From Streptomyces sp. DH24 (GTDB lineage: Bacteria > Actinomycetota > Actinomycetes > Streptomycetales > Streptomycetaceae): a DNA stretch of 64,000 bases. Of the stretch, positions 37,751 to 47,911 are shown in pieces. Position numbers and translations under genes: made by a program. The stretch is taken from the NCBI RefSeq assembly GCF_029813775.1, contig NZ_JARVKW010000009.1, positions 62,001 to 126,000 on the forward strand, given 5' to 3'. The notes under the pieces are model-generated. The model worked only from the letters and a program-made list of their open reading frames with translations. It did no database searches and had not been told where the DNA came from. The stretch's first letter is position 1. Each line of letters opens with the position of its first letter.

Positions 37751-37780
37751 GGGGCGCGGGGAACTGCGCGATCAAGCACA
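37751..37780. repeat. Streptomyces-type intergenic repeat element
   Basis: The core GGGGCGCGGGGAACTGCGCG followed by ATCAAGCACA lies between rpoA and rplQ. This string is, from general knowledge of Streptomyces genomes, a dispersed intergenic motif found many times per chromosome; its copy number here cannot be tested in one window. Confidence 0.6.
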
Positions 37781-37819
37781 GCCCGCCCGCACCCGAGTAC
37801 GGACCGAACGGCCCGACTC

Positions 37820-38842
37820 TCAGTACTGCTCGGTCTCCACGAAGCCCGCGTCCGCGTCGTCGTCGGCGCCGAAGGCGTCCGCCGCGGCGGTCGGGTCGAA
37901 CCCGGGAGGCGAGTCCTTCAGCGCGAGACCCATGCCGGCGAGCTTGGCCTTGACCTCGTCGATGGACTTCGCACCGAAGTTGCGGATGTCGAGCAGGTCG
38001 GCCTCGGAGCGGGCGACGAGCTCACCCACGGAGTGGATGCCCTCACGCTTGAGGCAGTTGTACGACCGGACGGTGAGCTCCAGCTCCTCGATCGGCAGGG
38101 CCAGATCGGCGGCCAGGGCGGCGTCCGTCGGCGACGGGCCCATGTCGATGCCCTCGGCGTCGACGTTGAGCTCGCGGGCCAGACCGAACAGCTCGACCAG
38201 GGTCTTGCCCGCCGACGCCATGGCGTCGCGCGGGCGCATGGCCTGCTTGGTCTCGACGTCGACGATCAGCTTGTCGAAGTCGGTGCGCTGCTCGACACGG
38301 GTCGCCTCGACCTTGTACGTGACCTTGAGAACCGGCGAGTAGATCGAGTCGACCGGGATACGGCCGATCTCCTGGCCCACCTGCTTGTTCTGCACGGCGG
38401 AGACGTAACCGCGGCCGCGCTCGACCGTCAGCTCCATCTCCAGCTTGCCCTTGCCGTTGAGCGTGGCGAGGACGAGGTCGGGGTTGTGCACCTCGACACC
38501 GGCCGGGGGCGCGATGTCGGCGGCGGTGACCAGACCCGGGCCCTGCTTGCGCAGGTACATCACGACCGGCTCGTCGTGCTCCGAGGAGACGACCAGCTGC
38601 TTGATGTTGAGGATCAGGTCGGTGACGTCCTCCTTGACGCCCGGCACGGTGGTGAACTCGTGCAGGACGCCGTCGATGCGGATGCTGGTGACAGCGGCAC
38701 CGGGGATCGACGACAGGAGGGTGCGGCGGAGGGAGTTGCCGAGGGTGTAGCCGAAGCCCGGCTCCAGCGGCTCGATCACGAACCGGGAGCGGAACTCGTC
38801 GACGACCTCTTCGGTCAACGAGGGACGCTGAGCGATCAGCAT
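37820..38842 (-). CDS. rpoA: DNA-directed RNA polymerase subunit alpha
   Basis: A 340-residue alpha subunit. The N-terminal assembly domain (to about 230) has [30 protein letters not shown] in its first 70 residues. The C-terminal DNA/activator-binding domain (about 250-310) has [21 protein letters not shown] and [24 protein letters not shown]. It ends with an acidic tail ([14 protein letters not shown]). It follows rpsK by 153 bases. Confidence 0.98.
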   Translation of the reverse strand: MLIAQRPSLTEEVVDEFRSRFVIEPLEPGFGYTLGNSLRRTLLSSIPGAAVTSIRIDGVLHEFTTVPGVKEDVTDLILNIKQLVVSSEHDEPVVMYLRKQGPGLVTAADIAPPAGVEVHNPDLVLATLNGKGKLEMELTVERGRGYVSAVQNKQVGQEIGRIPVDSIYSPVLKVTYKVEATRVEQRTDFDKLIVDVETKQAMRPRDAMASAGKTLVELFGLARELNVDAEGIDMGPSPTDAALAADLALPIEELELTVRSYNCLKREGIHSVGELVARSEADLLDIRNFGAKSIDEVKAKLAGMGLALKDSPPGFDPTAAADAFGADDDADAGFVETEQY

Positions 38843-38896
38843 GTGTGGATCAGATCCTTCTTTCGTGGACGCCCGCTATTTGACGCCCGACGGAAA

Positions 38897-38968
38897 CCGC
38901 ACCCGTGAAAAGTGCGGGTAATGCAAGGATACGGGCGGCACAGCCCCTTTACGGTGCCGTACCGCCCG
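38897..38968 (-). other. Two hairpins in the rpsK-rpoA gap
   Basis: CCGCAC/GTGCGG (38897-38902, 38912-38917) and CGGGCGG/CCGCCCG with an inner GGCAC/GTGCC (38932-38968) lie between rpsK and rpoA. They may cause partial termination or mRNA processing ahead of rpoA. Confidence 0.4.
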
Positions 38969-38995
38969 AAACCACAGCCTGTGACGCGACGTGCG

Positions 38996-39400
38996 TCAGA
39001 CGCGGCGGCGCTTCGGCGGACGGCAGCCGTTGTGCGGGGTCGGCGTGACGTCCTGGATCGAGCCGACCTCCAGGCCGGTGGCCTGCAGGGAGCGGATCGC
39101 GGTCTCACGACCGGAGCCCGGACCCTTGACGAAGACGTCGACCTTGCGCATGCCGTGCTCCTGCGCGCGACGGGCGGCCGACTCGGCGGCCATCTGCGCG
39201 GCGAACGGCGTGGACTTGCGGGAGCCCTTGAAGCCGACGTGGCCGGCGGAGGCCCAGGAGATCACGTTGCCGGACGGGTCCGTGATCGAGACGATCGTGT
39301 TGTTGAACGTGCTCTTGATGTGCGCGTGGCCGTGAGCGACGTTCTTCTTTTCCTTGCGGCGCACCTTCTTGGCAGCGCCCTGACGACCCTTGGGGGGCAT
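38996..39400 (-). CDS. rpsK: 30S ribosomal protein S11
   Basis: A 134-residue S11 with [20 protein letters not shown] and [20 protein letters not shown], ending in the conserved [14 protein letters not shown]. It follows rpsM by 66 bases and precedes rpoA. Confidence 0.98.
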   Translation of the reverse strand: MPPKGRQGAAKKVRRKEKKNVAHGHAHIKSTFNNTIVSITDPSGNVISWASAGHVGFKGSRKSTPFAAQMAAESAARRAQEHGMRKVDVFVKGPGSGRETAIRSLQATGLEVGSIQDVTPTPHNGCRPPKRRRV

Positions 39401-39466
39401 CTATATCTCCTACGGGAGGTGGTCGGTCCTACAGCGAAGACCGCTGGACGGCGAGTCCGCTGCGGA

Positions 39467-39847
39467 CTACTTCTTGCCCGGCTTCTTCTTGCCGGCGATG
39501 GCGCGACGCGGGCCCTTGCGGGTACGGGCGTTCGTGCTGGTGCGCTGACCGCGGACGGGCAGACCGCGACGGTGACGCAGACCCTGGTAGGTACCGATCT
39601 CGACCTTGCGGCGGATGTCGGCCTGGATCTCGCGACGGAGGTCACCCTCGGTCTTGATGTTGTTGTCGACGTACTCGCGGATCGCGACGAGCTGCTCTTC
39701 GGTGAGGTCGCGAACACGGGTGTTCGGGTCCACGCCGGTGGCAGCGAGCGTCTGCTGCGAGAGAGTCCGGCCGATGCCGAACACGTAGGTGAGGGCGATC
39801 TCCACGCGCTTTTCGCGCGGGATGTCAACACCGGAAACGCGTGCCAT
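39467..39847 (-). CDS. rpsM: 30S ribosomal protein S13
   Basis: A 126-residue S13: [31 protein letters not shown] and [19 protein letters not shown], with a lysine-rich C-terminus (GKKKPGKK). It contacts the anticodon ends of P- and A-site tRNA and bridges to the large subunit. Gap of 185 bases to rpmJ upstream. Confidence 0.98.
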   Translation of the reverse strand: MARVSGVDIPREKRVEIALTYVFGIGRTLSQQTLAATGVDPNTRVRDLTEEQLVAIREYVDNNIKTEGDLRREIQADIRRKVEIGTYQGLRHRRGLPVRGQRTSTNARTRKGPRRAIAGKKKPGKK

Positions 39848-40032
39848 TCAATGGCTCCAGTTTGATCTTCGGAGGTCTTCCACAGAACCGGCTCCCAGCC
39901 GCCGTACTAGGTACGAACTGGGTCCCCGGCCTCCGAACCGGGGGTGTCGAGCCGTGCGGCTCGGGTTCTGCGTATGAACAATTCAGCTCGCGTCGCGCGA
40001 ATCTCTGCGAAGGCAGAGGGTGCGGTCGTGCG

Positions 40033-40146
40033 TCAGCCCTGGCGCTGCTTGTGGCGCGGGTTCTCGCAGATGACCATGACCCGGCCGTGACGGCGGATCA
40101 CCCTGCACTTGTCGCAGATCTTCTTGACGCTCGGCTTGACCTTCAT
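40033..40146 (-). CDS. rpmJ: 50S ribosomal protein L36
   Basis: A 37-residue L36, [20 protein letters not shown] and then [17 protein letters not shown]. Cys11, Cys14, Cys27 and His32 form the zinc site, so this is the zinc-containing (C+) form. Streptomyces often carry a cysteine-free paralogue elsewhere for zinc starvation. It lies between infA and rpsM. Confidence 0.97.
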   Translation of the reverse strand: MKVKPSVKKICDKCRVIRRHGRVMVICENPRHKQRQG

Positions 40147-40206
40147 GGGGTGAGGTTCTCCGGGTCAGTTGCCGGCAACCCCGCTGACGCGGGGCCTGGG
40201 CAAGAT

Positions 40207-40428
40207 CTACTTGTAGCGGTAGACGATCCGGCCACGCGTCAGGTCGTACGGAGACAGCTCCACCACGACCCGGTCGTCAGGGAGGATACGGATGTAGTGC
40301 ATACGCATCTTGCCGCTGATGTGTGCCAGGACCTGGTGGCCGTTCTGGAGCTCGACCTTGAACATGGCGTTCGGAAGAGACTCGACGACAGTGCCCTCGA
40401 TCTCGATGGCACCTTGCTTCTTGGCCAC
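40207..40428 (-). CDS. infA: Translation initiation factor IF-1
   Basis: A 73-residue single OB-fold protein: [19 protein letters not shown], then [20 protein letters not shown] and [13 protein letters not shown]. The GTG at 40428 has GAAGGG eight bases upstream; the open frame further upstream is not coding. It stands 60 bases before rpmJ and 150 bases after map. Confidence 0.97.
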   Translation of the reverse strand: MAKKQGAIEIEGTVVESLPNAMFKVELQNGHQVLAHISGKMRMHYIRILPDDRVVVELSPYDLTRGRIVYRYK

Positions 40429-40578
40429 GCTTCGCCCTTCGAATCGACTACCTTGATCGACTCTTGGCGCACCCCCGAGGTCCATGCGGACATGCGGGTA
40501 CACAAGAGCCGACGAGTTAGTCTACGTCAGGGCTCCCGGAAACACGAATCGGGGAAGCCTGCCCCACGCCCGTGATCG

Positions 40579-41415
40579 TTAACCGAGCGGATCGGGAGCG
40601 GCCGTCACGCCGTACTCGGCGAGCTTGGCCCGGCCGCCGTCCGGGGCGGTCAGGACCAGCGGGCCCTCCTCGGTCAGGGCGACGGAGTGCTCCCAGTGCG
40701 AGGACCAGGTGCCGTCGGTCGTGACGACCGTCCAGTCGTCCTCCAGGACGACGGTCTTCGGTGTGCCGAGGGACACCATCGGCTCGATCGCGAGGCAGAA
40801 GCCCGGGACCAGCTTGGGGCCCTTGCCGCGCCGGCGGTCGACGTAGTTCAGCAGGTGCGGGTCCATGTGCATCTCGGTGCCGATGCCGTGGCCGCCGTAG
40901 TCCTCGACGATGCCGTACTTGCCGCCGCCCGGCTTCGGCTGGCGGCGGATGTACGTCTCGATGGCACGGGAGATGTCGACGAGCCGGTTGCCCTGCTTCA
41001 TGGCCGCGATGCCCGCCCACATCGACTCCTCGGTCACCCGGGAGAGCGCGACCAGCTCCGGAGCGTGGCCGGAGCCCACGAAGGCCGTGTAGGCGGCGTC
41101 GCCGTGCCAGCCGTCGATGATCGCGCCGCAGTCGATGGAGATGATGTCGCCGTCCTTGAGGACGACGTCGTCGGACGGGATGCCGTGCACGACGACCTCG
41201 TTCACGGACGTGCAGATGGTCGCCGGGAAGCCGCCGTACCCGAGGAAGTTCGACTTGGCGTTGTGCTCGGCGAGCACCTTGCGGGCGACCTGGTCCAGGT
41301 CCTTGGTGGTGGCGCCGGGCACCGCGGCCTCACGGGTGGCCGCGTGGATGGCGGCGACGACCAGCCCCGCCTCGCGCATCTTGGCGATCTGCTCGGGGCT
41401 CTTGATCTGCACCAT
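40579..41415 (-). CDS. map: Methionine aminopeptidase, type I
   Basis: A 278-residue metalloprotease that removes the initiator methionine. Ligand motifs are visible: IDCGAIIDGWHGDAAYTAFV (two Asp), GGHGIGTEMHMDP (His), LAIEPMVSLG (Glu) and WEHSVALTEEGPLVLT (Glu). Its substrate-pocket His is in NEVVVHGIP. It is downstream of adk with a hairpin between them. Confidence 0.97.
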   Translation of the reverse strand: MVQIKSPEQIAKMREAGLVVAAIHAATREAAVPGATTKDLDQVARKVLAEHNAKSNFLGYGGFPATICTSVNEVVVHGIPSDDVVLKDGDIISIDCGAIIDGWHGDAAYTAFVGSGHAPELVALSRVTEESMWAGIAAMKQGNRLVDISRAIETYIRRQPKPGGGKYGIVEDYGGHGIGTEMHMDPHLLNYVDRRRGKGPKLVPGFCLAIEPMVSLGTPKTVVLEDDWTVVTTDGTWSSHWEHSVALTEEGPLVLTAPDGGRAKLAEYGVTAAPDPLG

Positions 41416-41502
41416 GGGTGACGAGGGCCTTTCTGGACCGGAAGAAGGAACGCTTCCAACGATAAGGGGCGCGCGGCCCGCCCGGCCCGCCCGCCCACAG
41501 CA

Positions 41503-41533
41503 CAGCCGCGGCCCCCGAGGGGAACCGCGGCTG
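41503..41533 (-). terminator. Hairpin between adk and map
   Basis: CAGCCGCGG (41503-41511) and CCGCGGCTG (41525-41533) are perfect arms, with CCCC/GGGG pairing inside. It may separate map from secY-adk transcription; no T-run is present. Confidence 0.55.
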
Positions 41534-41550
41534 CGTCACCTGCGTGGGGA

Positions 41551-42207
41551 CTACGCGTCGTCCCGCTTCAGCGCCTCCAGCGCCCGCCCCGTGACCTCGT
41601 CGACCGCGCCCATCGCGGAGATGGTCACGACCAGCCCCTGCGACTTGTAGTAGTCGATGATCGGCTCGGTCTGCGTGTGGTAGACCTCCAGCCGCTTGCG
41701 CACGGTCTCCTCGGAGTCGTCGTCGCGCTGGTACAGCTCGCCGCCGCACACGTCGCAGACGCCTTCCTGGGCAGGCTTGTTGTACGTCACGTGGAAGACG
41801 TGCGCCGACTCGTTGCGGCACACCCGGCGGCCGGCGATCCGCTTGACGACCTCCTCCTCGGGGGCCTCCAGGTCGAGCACGGCGTCCAGCTTGATGCCCT
41901 CGGACTCGAGCAGCTCGTCGAGCGCCTCGGCCTGGGAGACGTTGCGCGGGAAACCGTCCAGCAGGAAGCCGTTCTCGGCGTCCGGCTGCTCCATGCGGTC
42001 CTTGGCCATCGCGATCGTGACCTCGTCCGGCACGAGGTTGCCGGCGTCCATGTAGGACTTCGCGAGCTTCCCGAGCTCCGTCTGCTGGCTGATGTTCGCG
42101 CGGAACAGGTCGCCCGTGGAGATGTGCGGTACGCGCAGCGTCTCAGCGAGGCGCGTGGCCTGCGTTCCCTTACCGGCGCCCGGCGGCCCGACGAGGACGA
42201 TTCGCAT
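41551..42207 (-). CDS. adk: Adenylate kinase
   Basis: A 218-residue enzyme (ATP + AMP to 2 ADP). P-loop GPPGAGKGT at 7-15, AMP-binding HISTGDLFRANI and DGFPRNVSQAEALDE, then a long-form LID domain. The LID has CRNESAHVFH in place of the CRNC...H motif and later CDVCGGELYQRDDD, so one of the usual four zinc cysteines is replaced. The ATG shares its last base with the secY stop codon (TGATG), indicating coupled translation. Confidence 0.97.
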   Translation of the reverse strand: MRIVLVGPPGAGKGTQATRLAETLRVPHISTGDLFRANISQQTELGKLAKSYMDAGNLVPDEVTIAMAKDRMEQPDAENGFLLDGFPRNVSQAEALDELLESEGIKLDAVLDLEAPEEEVVKRIAGRRVCRNESAHVFHVTYNKPAQEGVCDVCGGELYQRDDDSEETVRKRLEVYHTQTEPIIDYYKSQGLVVTISAMGAVDEVTGRALEALKRDDA

Positions 42208-43520
42208 CAGCGGAGGAACCCTTCGTAATTGCGCTGCTGAAGCTGGCTCTCGATCTGCTTCACCGTCTCAAGGCCCACACCCACGATGATCAGGATGCTG
42301 GTGCCGCCGAACGGGAAGTTCTGGTTTGCCCCGAAACCAGCCAACGCCATTGTCGGAACGAGAGCGATCAGCCCCAAGTACAGCGAACCCGGCCAGGTGA
42401 TCCGGTTGAGTACGAAGCTGAGGTACTCAGCGGTCGGTCGGCCAGCCCGGATGCCCGGGATGAAGCCACCATACTTCTTCATGTTGTCCGCGACTTCTTC
42501 GGGGTTGAACGTGATGGCCACGTAGAAGAAGGCGAAGAAAACGATCAGGAGGAAGTACAGCGCGATGTGCGCCGGCGCCGCCGTGTCGGCCAAGTTCGTC
42601 CGGATCCAGGTCGCCCAGCCCGCGGTCGAGTTGGTGAACTGGACGATCAGCGCCGGGATGTAGAGCAGCGACGAGGCGAAGATCACTGGGATGATGCCCG
42701 CCTGGTTGACCTTCAGCGGAATGTACGTCGAGGTGCCGCCGTAGGACCGGCGGCCGATCATGCGCTTCGCGTACTGGACCGGAATGCGGCGCTGGGCCTG
42801 CTCGACGAAGACCACCAGGCCGATCATCACCAGACCGACGGCGCAGACGGTGCCGAACTCGATCCAGCCGCCCGCCAGGTCGCCCTGCTTCTTGATGGCC
42901 CACAGCGCGGACGGGAAGGTCGCGGCGATCGAGATGAACATCAGGATCGACATGCCGTTGCCGATGCCGCGGTCGGTGATCAGCTCACCGAGCCACATGA
43001 CCAGGGCCGTACCGGCGGTCATGGTGACGACCATGACGATCGTGGTGAAGATCGCGCGGTCCGGGACGATCTGGCTCGCGACCGTGCAGCCCTGGAACAG
43101 GGCGCCGCTGCGGGCGGTGGCGACGAGGCCGGTGCCCTGCAGGACGGCGAGCGCGACCGTCAGGTAGCGCGTGTACTGCGTGATCTTCGCCGTGCCGGAC
43201 TGGCCCTCCTTCTTGAGGGCTTCCAGGCGCGGGATGACCACGGTCAGCAGCTGCAGGATGATGCTCGCCGTGATGTACGGCATGATGCCGAGCGCGAACA
43301 CCGTGATCTGGAGCAGGGCGCCGCCGCTGAACATGTTGACCAGGCCGAACAGGCCCTGGTTGCCGGACGCCTGGTCCACACACTCCTGAACGCTCTTGTA
43401 GTCCACACCGGGGATCGGGATGTGCGTACCGATCCGGTACAGCACGATGATGCCGAGCGTGAAGAGCAGCTTCTTGCGCAGGTCGGGCGTCTTGAACGCC
43501 CGGGCGAACGCGGTGAGCAC
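42207..43520 (-). CDS. secY: Preprotein translocase subunit SecY
   Basis: A 437-residue channel subunit with ten transmembrane helices. Family segments include GIIVLYRIGTHIPIPGVD near the N-terminus, GALLQITVFALGIMPYITAS (plug/TM2 region), ILQLLTVVIPRLEALKKEG and AFFYVAITFNPEEVADNMKK, GGFIPGIRAGRPT near the C-terminus. The GTG at 43520 follows AGGAGG at six bases. The terminator at 43933 and a 468-base gap indicate its own promoter. Confidence 0.97.
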   Translation of the reverse strand: MLTAFARAFKTPDLRKKLLFTLGIIVLYRIGTHIPIPGVDYKSVQECVDQASGNQGLFGLVNMFSGGALLQITVFALGIMPYITASIILQLLTVVIPRLEALKKEGQSGTAKITQYTRYLTVALAVLQGTGLVATARSGALFQGCTVASQIVPDRAIFTTIVMVVTMTAGTALVMWLGELITDRGIGNGMSILMFISIAATFPSALWAIKKQGDLAGGWIEFGTVCAVGLVMIGLVVFVEQAQRRIPVQYAKRMIGRRSYGGTSTYIPLKVNQAGIIPVIFASSLLYIPALIVQFTNSTAGWATWIRTNLADTAAPAHIALYFLLIVFFAFFYVAITFNPEEVADNMKKYGGFIPGIRAGRPTAEYLSFVLNRITWPGSLYLGLIALVPTMALAGFGANQNFPFGGTSILIIVGVGLETVKQIESQLQQRNYEGFLR

Positions 43521-43988
43521 GGTGCCTCCTGCGACCCCCGCGTTCGCTACGCGAGAGGTGACGGTATGTTGTGCGAGGGACGGATGTCTCAGTTCCTGTG
43601 TCCTGTCTGACGACAGGCCATCAGGGAGACTAACAGTGCCGACTACCCTACGCGGAGCCCGCACCGGTAAGAAACCGCCTCGTCGGCCACCTCGGCAGGG
43701 TCGGTACGCCCGCTCCGCGCCATCTGCGCCGTTGCGTCCCCGCCCCGAACGCCGCCCCGCGCCGCGTTCCGCGCCTCCCCGTGAGTCTTCCCACCGCCGT
43801 ACGACACGTGCCCGCGGGCGTCCCTGAGCGGCTCCCCGCCCTTCCCGTGCCCACGAGTTCGTGCGGCCGCCGTACAGCGGGCTCAGCGGCCCTCCACGAC
43901 CGTTCGCCCCCACGCACACCCACGCACGGCAAAAGGCCGGGAATCCCCCAGAGGGAACTCCCGGCCTTCGCCGTGTGGGTCAGCCGGC
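43521..43988. other. 468-base gap upstream of secY
   Basis: The gap between rplO and secY. It contains the rplO terminator (43933-43968), then GC-rich sequence without a plausible gene, and near secY a palindromic CTGTCGTCAGACAG (minus strand, about 43600-43614) that may belong to the secY promoter or leader. Confidence 0.6.
43933..43968 (-). terminator. Terminator of the spc ribosomal operon
   Basis: AAGGCCGGGA and TCCCGGCCTT are perfect 10-base arms; on the minus strand the stem is followed by TTTTG. It lies 20 bases after rplO. Confidence 0.85.
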
Positions 43989-44444
43989 TCAGACGAGCTC
44001 GGTGACGGTGCCACCGGCAGCGGTGATCTTCTCCTTGGCGGAGCCGGAGACGGCGTCGACCGTCACCTGCAGCGCCACGGTGATCTCACCCTGACCGAGC
44101 ACCTTCACGAGGCTGTTCTTGCGAACGGCGCCCTTGGCGACCAGGTCCTCGACCGTGACCTCGCCACCCTGCGGGTAGAGCGCGGCCAGCTTGTCCAGGT
44201 TCACGACCTGGAACTCGGTCTTGAACGGGTTCTTGAAGCCCTTCAGCTTCGGGAGACGCATGTGGAGGGGCATCTGGCCACCCTCGAAGCGCTCCGGAAC
44301 CTGGTAGCGGGCCTTCGTGCCCTTGGTACCACGACCGGCCGTCTTACCCTTCGACGCCTCACCACGACCGACACGGGTCTTGGCGGTCTTGGCGCCCGGG
44401 GCGGGACGGAGGTTGTGGATCTTGAGCGGGTTGTTCTCCGCCAT
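43989..44444 (-). CDS. rplO: 50S ribosomal protein L15
   Basis: A 151-residue L15: [20 protein letters not shown] at the start, a Gly/Lys/Arg-rich loop ([15 protein letters not shown]) that threads into 23S rRNA, and [20 protein letters not shown]. Last gene before the operon terminator, two bases from rpmD. Confidence 0.98.
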   Translation of the reverse strand: MAENNPLKIHNLRPAPGAKTAKTRVGRGEASKGKTAGRGTKGTKARYQVPERFEGGQMPLHMRLPKLKGFKNPFKTEFQVVNLDKLAALYPQGGEVTVEDLVAKGAVRKNSLVKVLGQGEITVALQVTVDAVSGSAKEKITAAGGTVTELV

Positions 44445-44446
44445 GA

Positions 44447-44629
44447 TCAGTCGACCTCCTCGACCGTCACGAGGTGACGGACATGGCGAACCATGCCGCG
44501 GAACTCGGGGCGGTCCTCCTTGACGACCACGTCGTTGATCCCCTTGAGACCAAGCGAACGCAGCGTGTCACGGTGGTTCTGCTTGCTGCCGATGTAGGAC
44601 TTGACCTGCGTGATCTTGAGCTGCGCCAT
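44447..44629 (-). CDS. rpmD: 50S ribosomal protein L30
   Basis: A 60-residue L30, [20 protein letters not shown] then [20 protein letters not shown]. Start ATG at 44629, two bases after the rpsE stop. The frame continues upstream only as an rpsE shadow. Confidence 0.97.
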   Translation of the reverse strand: MAQLKITQVKSYIGSKQNHRDTLRSLGLKGINDVVVKEDRPEFRGMVRHVRHLVTVEEVD

Positions 44630-44631
44630 GA

Positions 44632-45237
44632 TTACGCACCCGCCCCGGCACGCGCACGCAGCAGAGCCGCGGGAGCGACGTCCTCGAGCGGCAGACCACG
44701 GCGGGCCGCGATCTCCTCGGGACGCTGCAGGCCCTTCAGGGCCGCCACGGTGGCGTGCACGATGTTGATGGCGTTGTCGGAGCCGAGCGACTTCGACAGG
44801 ACGTCGTGGATACCGGCGCACTCGAGCACGGCACGCACCGGACCACCGGCGATAACACCGGTACCGGGCGACGCGGGCTTGAGCAGCACGACGCCGGCAG
44901 CCTTCTCACCCTGGATGGGGTGCGGGATGGTGCCCTGGATACGGGGGACCTTGAAGAAGTGCTTCTTGGCCTCCTCAACGCCCTTGGCGATGGCGGCCGG
45001 CACCTCCTTGGCCTTGCCGTAACCGACACCCACGGTGCCGTCACCGTCGCCCACCACGACCAGCGCGGTGAAGCTGAAGCGACGACCACCCTTCACAACC
45101 TTGGCGACGCGGTTGATCGCGACTACGCGCTCAACGTACGCGGTCTTCTCGGCGGCAGCAGCGCCGCCGTCACGGCCCTTCCGGTCCCGCCGCTCGCCGC
45201 CACCGGCACCGCCACCGCGGCGCTGGGGTCCAGCCAT
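44632..45237 (-). CDS. rpsE: 30S ribosomal protein S5
   Basis: A 201-residue S5. A Gly/Arg-rich extension ([20 protein letters not shown]) precedes the double-stranded-RNA-like domain with [20 protein letters not shown] and the C-terminal domain with [18 protein letters not shown] and [16 protein letters not shown]. The site of spectinomycin resistance mutations, the GGRRFSF loop, has the usual wild-type sequence. Confidence 0.98.
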   Translation of the reverse strand: MAGPQRRGGGAGGGERRDRKGRDGGAAAAEKTAYVERVVAINRVAKVVKGGRRFSFTALVVVGDGDGTVGVGYGKAKEVPAAIAKGVEEAKKHFFKVPRIQGTIPHPIQGEKAAGVVLLKPASPGTGVIAGGPVRAVLECAGIHDVLSKSLGSDNAINIVHATVAALKGLQRPEEIAARRGLPLEDVAPAALLRARAGAGA

Positions 45238-45278
45238 TGGAATTACCTCTCTCTGTTTCCGCTAGCTACGGAACCGGC

Positions 45279-45662
45279 TCAGAACTTGAGCCCGGCTTCG
45301 CGGGCGGCGTCCGCCAGGGCGGCGATGCGCCCCGCGTACTGGTTGCCACCACGGTCGAACACGACTGCCTCGACACCGGCGGCCTTGGCACGCTCGGCGA
45401 CCAGGGCGCCGACCTGCTTGGCCTGCGAGGACTTGTCGCCCTCGCCACCGCGGATCGAGCTGTCCAGCGTGGACGCCGATGCCAGGGTGTGACCCTTCAG
45501 GTCGTCGATCACCTGCGCCACGATGTGGCGGTTGGAGCGGGTCACGACCAGACGGGGACGCTCGGCGGTACCCGAGACCTTCTTGCGGATCCGGATGTGA
45601 CGACGCTTGATAGCAGCACGCTTGTAGGCGTCGCCCTTGAGGATCTTCTGCCCGTATGCCAT
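45279..45662 (-). CDS. rplR: 50S ribosomal protein L18
   Basis: A 127-residue L18, the 5S rRNA-binding protein: [40 protein letters not shown] and [20 protein letters not shown]. Three bases separate it from rplF upstream. Confidence 0.98.
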   Translation of the reverse strand: MAYGQKILKGDAYKRAAIKRRHIRIRKKVSGTAERPRLVVTRSNRHIVAQVIDDLKGHTLASASTLDSSIRGGEGDKSSQAKQVGALVAERAKAAGVEAVVFDRGGNQYAGRIAALADAAREAGLKF

Positions 45663-45665
45663 GGC

Positions 45666-46205
45666 TTACTTACCCGCCTTTCCGACCTTGCGGCGGATGA
45701 CTTCGCCCTCGTACTTGACGCCCTTGGCCTTGTACGGGTCGGGCTTGCGCAGCTTGCGGATGTTGGCCGCAACCTCGCCGACCTTCTGCTTGTCGATGCC
45801 CTCGACCGAGAAACGGGTGGGGGCCTCCACCTTGAAGGTGATGCCCTCGGGGGCCTCGATGAGGATCGGGTGGCTGTAGCCCAGGGAGAACTCCAGGTTG
45901 GAGCCCTTGGCCTGGACGCGGTAGCCGACACCGCTGATCTCGAGCTTCTTGACGTATCCCTGGGTCACACCGGTGATCATGTTCGCCACCAGCGTGCGGG
46001 ACAGGCCGTGGAGGGCCTTGTTCTGACGCTCGTCGTTGGGGCGCGTGACGTTGAGAATGCCGTCCTCGCCCTTAACGATCTCGATCGGCGCGGCAACGGT
46101 GTGGGTCAGCTCGCCCTTGGGGCCCTTGACCTTGACCGTACGGCCATCGATGGTGACGTCCACGCCGGCGGGAACCGGGATGGGGAGCTTGCCGATACGC
46201 GACAT
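45666..46205 (-). CDS. rplF: 50S ribosomal protein L6
   Basis: A 179-residue L6 with its two homologous folds: [32 protein letters not shown], then [20 protein letters not shown] and the closing [19 protein letters not shown]. Ribosome-assembly protein near the factor-binding site. Confidence 0.98.
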   Translation of the reverse strand: MSRIGKLPIPVPAGVDVTIDGRTVKVKGPKGELTHTVAAPIEIVKGEDGILNVTRPNDERQNKALHGLSRTLVANMITGVTQGYVKKLEISGVGYRVQAKGSNLEFSLGYSHPILIEAPEGITFKVEAPTRFSVEGIDKQKVGEVAANIRKLRKPDPYKAKGVKYEGEVIRRKVGKAGK

Positions 46206-46229
46206 TGCTGTCTCTCCTCCGTTCCCGAG

Positions 46230-46628
46230 TTACCAGACGTAGGCGAGGACTTCCCCACCCACGCCCTTCTTCTGCGCCTGCTTGTCGGTCAGCAGCCCGT
46301 GCGACGTGGAGATGATCGCCACGCCCAGACCGCCCAGGACCTTGGGCAGGTTGGTGGACTTCGCGTACACCCGGAGACCGGGCTTGGAGATCCGCTTGAT
46401 GCCCGCGATGGAGCGCTCACGGTTGGGGCCGAACTTCAGCTCCAGGACGAGGTTCTTGCCGACCTCGGCGTCCTCGACCTTCCAGCCCGTGATGAAGCCC
46501 TCCTGCTGGAGGATCTCCGCGATGTGCGACTTGATCTTCGAGTGCGGCATCGCCACGGAGTCGTGGTACGCCGAGTTCGCGTTCCGCAGACGCGTAAGCA
46601 TGTCTGCGATCGGATCAGTCATGGTCAT
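46230..46628 (-). CDS. rpsH: 30S ribosomal protein S8
   Basis: A 132-residue S8: [20 protein letters not shown] at the start and [20 protein letters not shown] at the end. Two in-frame ATG codons (46628, 46622) are possible; the first gives the MTMTDP start usual in Streptomyces. In E. coli S8 is the translational repressor of the spc operon. Confidence 0.97.
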   Translation of the reverse strand: MTMTDPIADMLTRLRNANSAYHDSVAMPHSKIKSHIAEILQQEGFITGWKVEDAEVGKNLVLELKFGPNRERSIAGIKRISKPGLRVYAKSTNLPKVLGGLGVAIISTSHGLLTDKQAQKKGVGGEVLAYVW

Positions 46629-46837
46629 GAATTGGCCTTCGGCCTCTCTCGCCGGGGTTTCCTGGTGCGCCATCCCTCTCCCCGATCCGAGACGGGACGG
46701 GTGCGGCGCGGTGGACCTACGGCGTAGTAAGTCGTACGGCACGGCAGGTGCCCAACCCCACAAGCCTAAGCCATGCGGGGTGGGCCTCCTGCCGTCCCAT
46801 TGCTTACCGAGAGCCCTGGGAGTCCGGAATTACCGGA

Positions 46838-47023
46838 TTACCAGGAGCTCTTGGTCACGCCCGGCAGCTCGCCACGGTGAGCCATCTCACGAAGGCACAC
46901 GCGGCACAGGCCGAACTTGCGGTACACGGAGTGCGGACGACCGCAGCGCTGGCAGCGGGTGTACGCGCGCACGCCGAACTTGGGCTTGCGAGCAGCCTTC
47001 GCGATGAGAGCCTTCTTCGCCAT
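46838..47023 (-). CDS. rpsN: 30S ribosomal protein S14, zinc type
   Basis: A 61-residue type-Z S14. Cys24, Cys27, Cys40 and Cys43 ([16 protein letters not shown]) form the zinc ribbon, and it ends [11 protein letters not shown]. Streptomyces also keep a longer zinc-free S14 controlled by Zur elsewhere. It is followed by a 210-base gap before rpsH that holds no visible gene. Confidence 0.97.
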   Translation of the reverse strand: MAKKALIAKAARKPKFGVRAYTRCQRCGRPHSVYRKFGLCRVCLREMAHRGELPGVTKSSW

Positions 47024-47028
47024 CTCGC

Positions 47029-47586
47029 TCACGCCTCCTTGAACGGGAAGCCGAGGTGACGGAGAAGGGCGCGGCCCTCTTCGTCGTTGGTCGCCGTGGT
47101 GACCACGGTGATGTCCATACCCCGGACACGGTCGATCTTGTCCTGGTCGATCTCGTGGAACATGACCTGCTCCGTGAGACCGAAGGTGTAGTTGCCACGG
47201 CCGTCGAACTGCTTGGGGGACAGACCGCGGAAGTCGCGGATGCGCGGCAGCGCGAGCGACAGGGTGCGGTCGAGGAACTCCCACATGCGGTCGCCACGGA
47301 GCGTGACGTGGGCACCGATCGGCTGACCCTCACGCAGCTTGAACTGCGCGATGGACTTGCGGGCCTTGGTGACGGCCGGCTTCTGACCGGTGATCGTGGT
47401 GAGGTCCTTGATGGCACCCTCGATCAGCTTGGAGTCGCGGGCGGCGTCGCCCACACCCATGTTGACCACGATCTTGACGAGGCCGGGAACCTGCATGACG
47501 TTCTCGTAGGAGAACTCCTCACGCAGCTTGCCCGCGATCTCCTCGCGGTACTTCGTCTTCAGACGCGGAGTGGTGGTGGTCGTCAT
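47029..47586 (-). CDS. rplE: 50S ribosomal protein L5
   Basis: A 185-residue L5 binding 5S r[23 protein letters not shown], [27 protein letters not shown] block ([20 protein letters not shown]) and the end [20 protein letters not shown]. Its ATG overlaps the rplX stop by one base. Confidence 0.98.
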   Translation of the reverse strand: MTTTTTPRLKTKYREEIAGKLREEFSYENVMQVPGLVKIVVNMGVGDAARDSKLIEGAIKDLTTITGQKPAVTKARKSIAQFKLREGQPIGAHVTLRGDRMWEFLDRTLSLALPRIRDFRGLSPKQFDGRGNYTFGLTEQVMFHEIDQDKIDRVRGMDITVVTTATNDEEGRALLRHLGFPFKEA

Positions 47587-47909
47587 CAGATGTCCTCACC
47601 CGTCCGCTTGGCAACGCGGATCTTGTTGCCTTCGTCGTCGAAGCGGTAACCGACGCGGGTCACGACCTTCTGACCGTCCTTCTCCACGACGAGCTGAACG
47701 TTGCTCACGTGAATGGGGGCCTCGGTGGTGACGATGCCGCCGGCCTGCGAACCACGAGCCGTGGGACCGGCCTTGGTGTGCTTCTTGACCCGGTTGACAC
47801 CCTCGACCAGGACACGGTCCTCGCGGGGGAAGGCCGCGATGACCTTGCCCTGCTTGCCCTTGTCCTTGCCGGTGATGACCTGGACCAGGTCGCCCTTCTT
47901 GATCTTCAT
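47586..47909 (-). CDS. rplX: 50S ribosomal protein L24
   Basis: A 107-residue L24 with a KOW motif: [20 protein letters not shown]. The ATG at 47909 gives the conserved family start. A GTG two codons upstream (47915) overlaps the rplN stop as GTGA and lies four bases from GGAGG, so initiation could also occur there. Confidence 0.96.
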   Translation of the reverse strand: MKIKKGDLVQVITGKDKGKQGKVIAAFPREDRVLVEGVNRVKKHTKAGPTARGSQAGGIVTTEAPIHVSNVQLVVEKDGQKVVTRVGYRFDDEGNKIRVAKRTGEDI

Positions 47910-47911
47910 GC

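Noticed and set aside
43648..43932. 94-codon minus-strand frame in the secY leader gap
   Set aside because: Arg/Gly-rich translation, no ribosome site; it lies between the rplO terminator and the secY start and looks non-coding.
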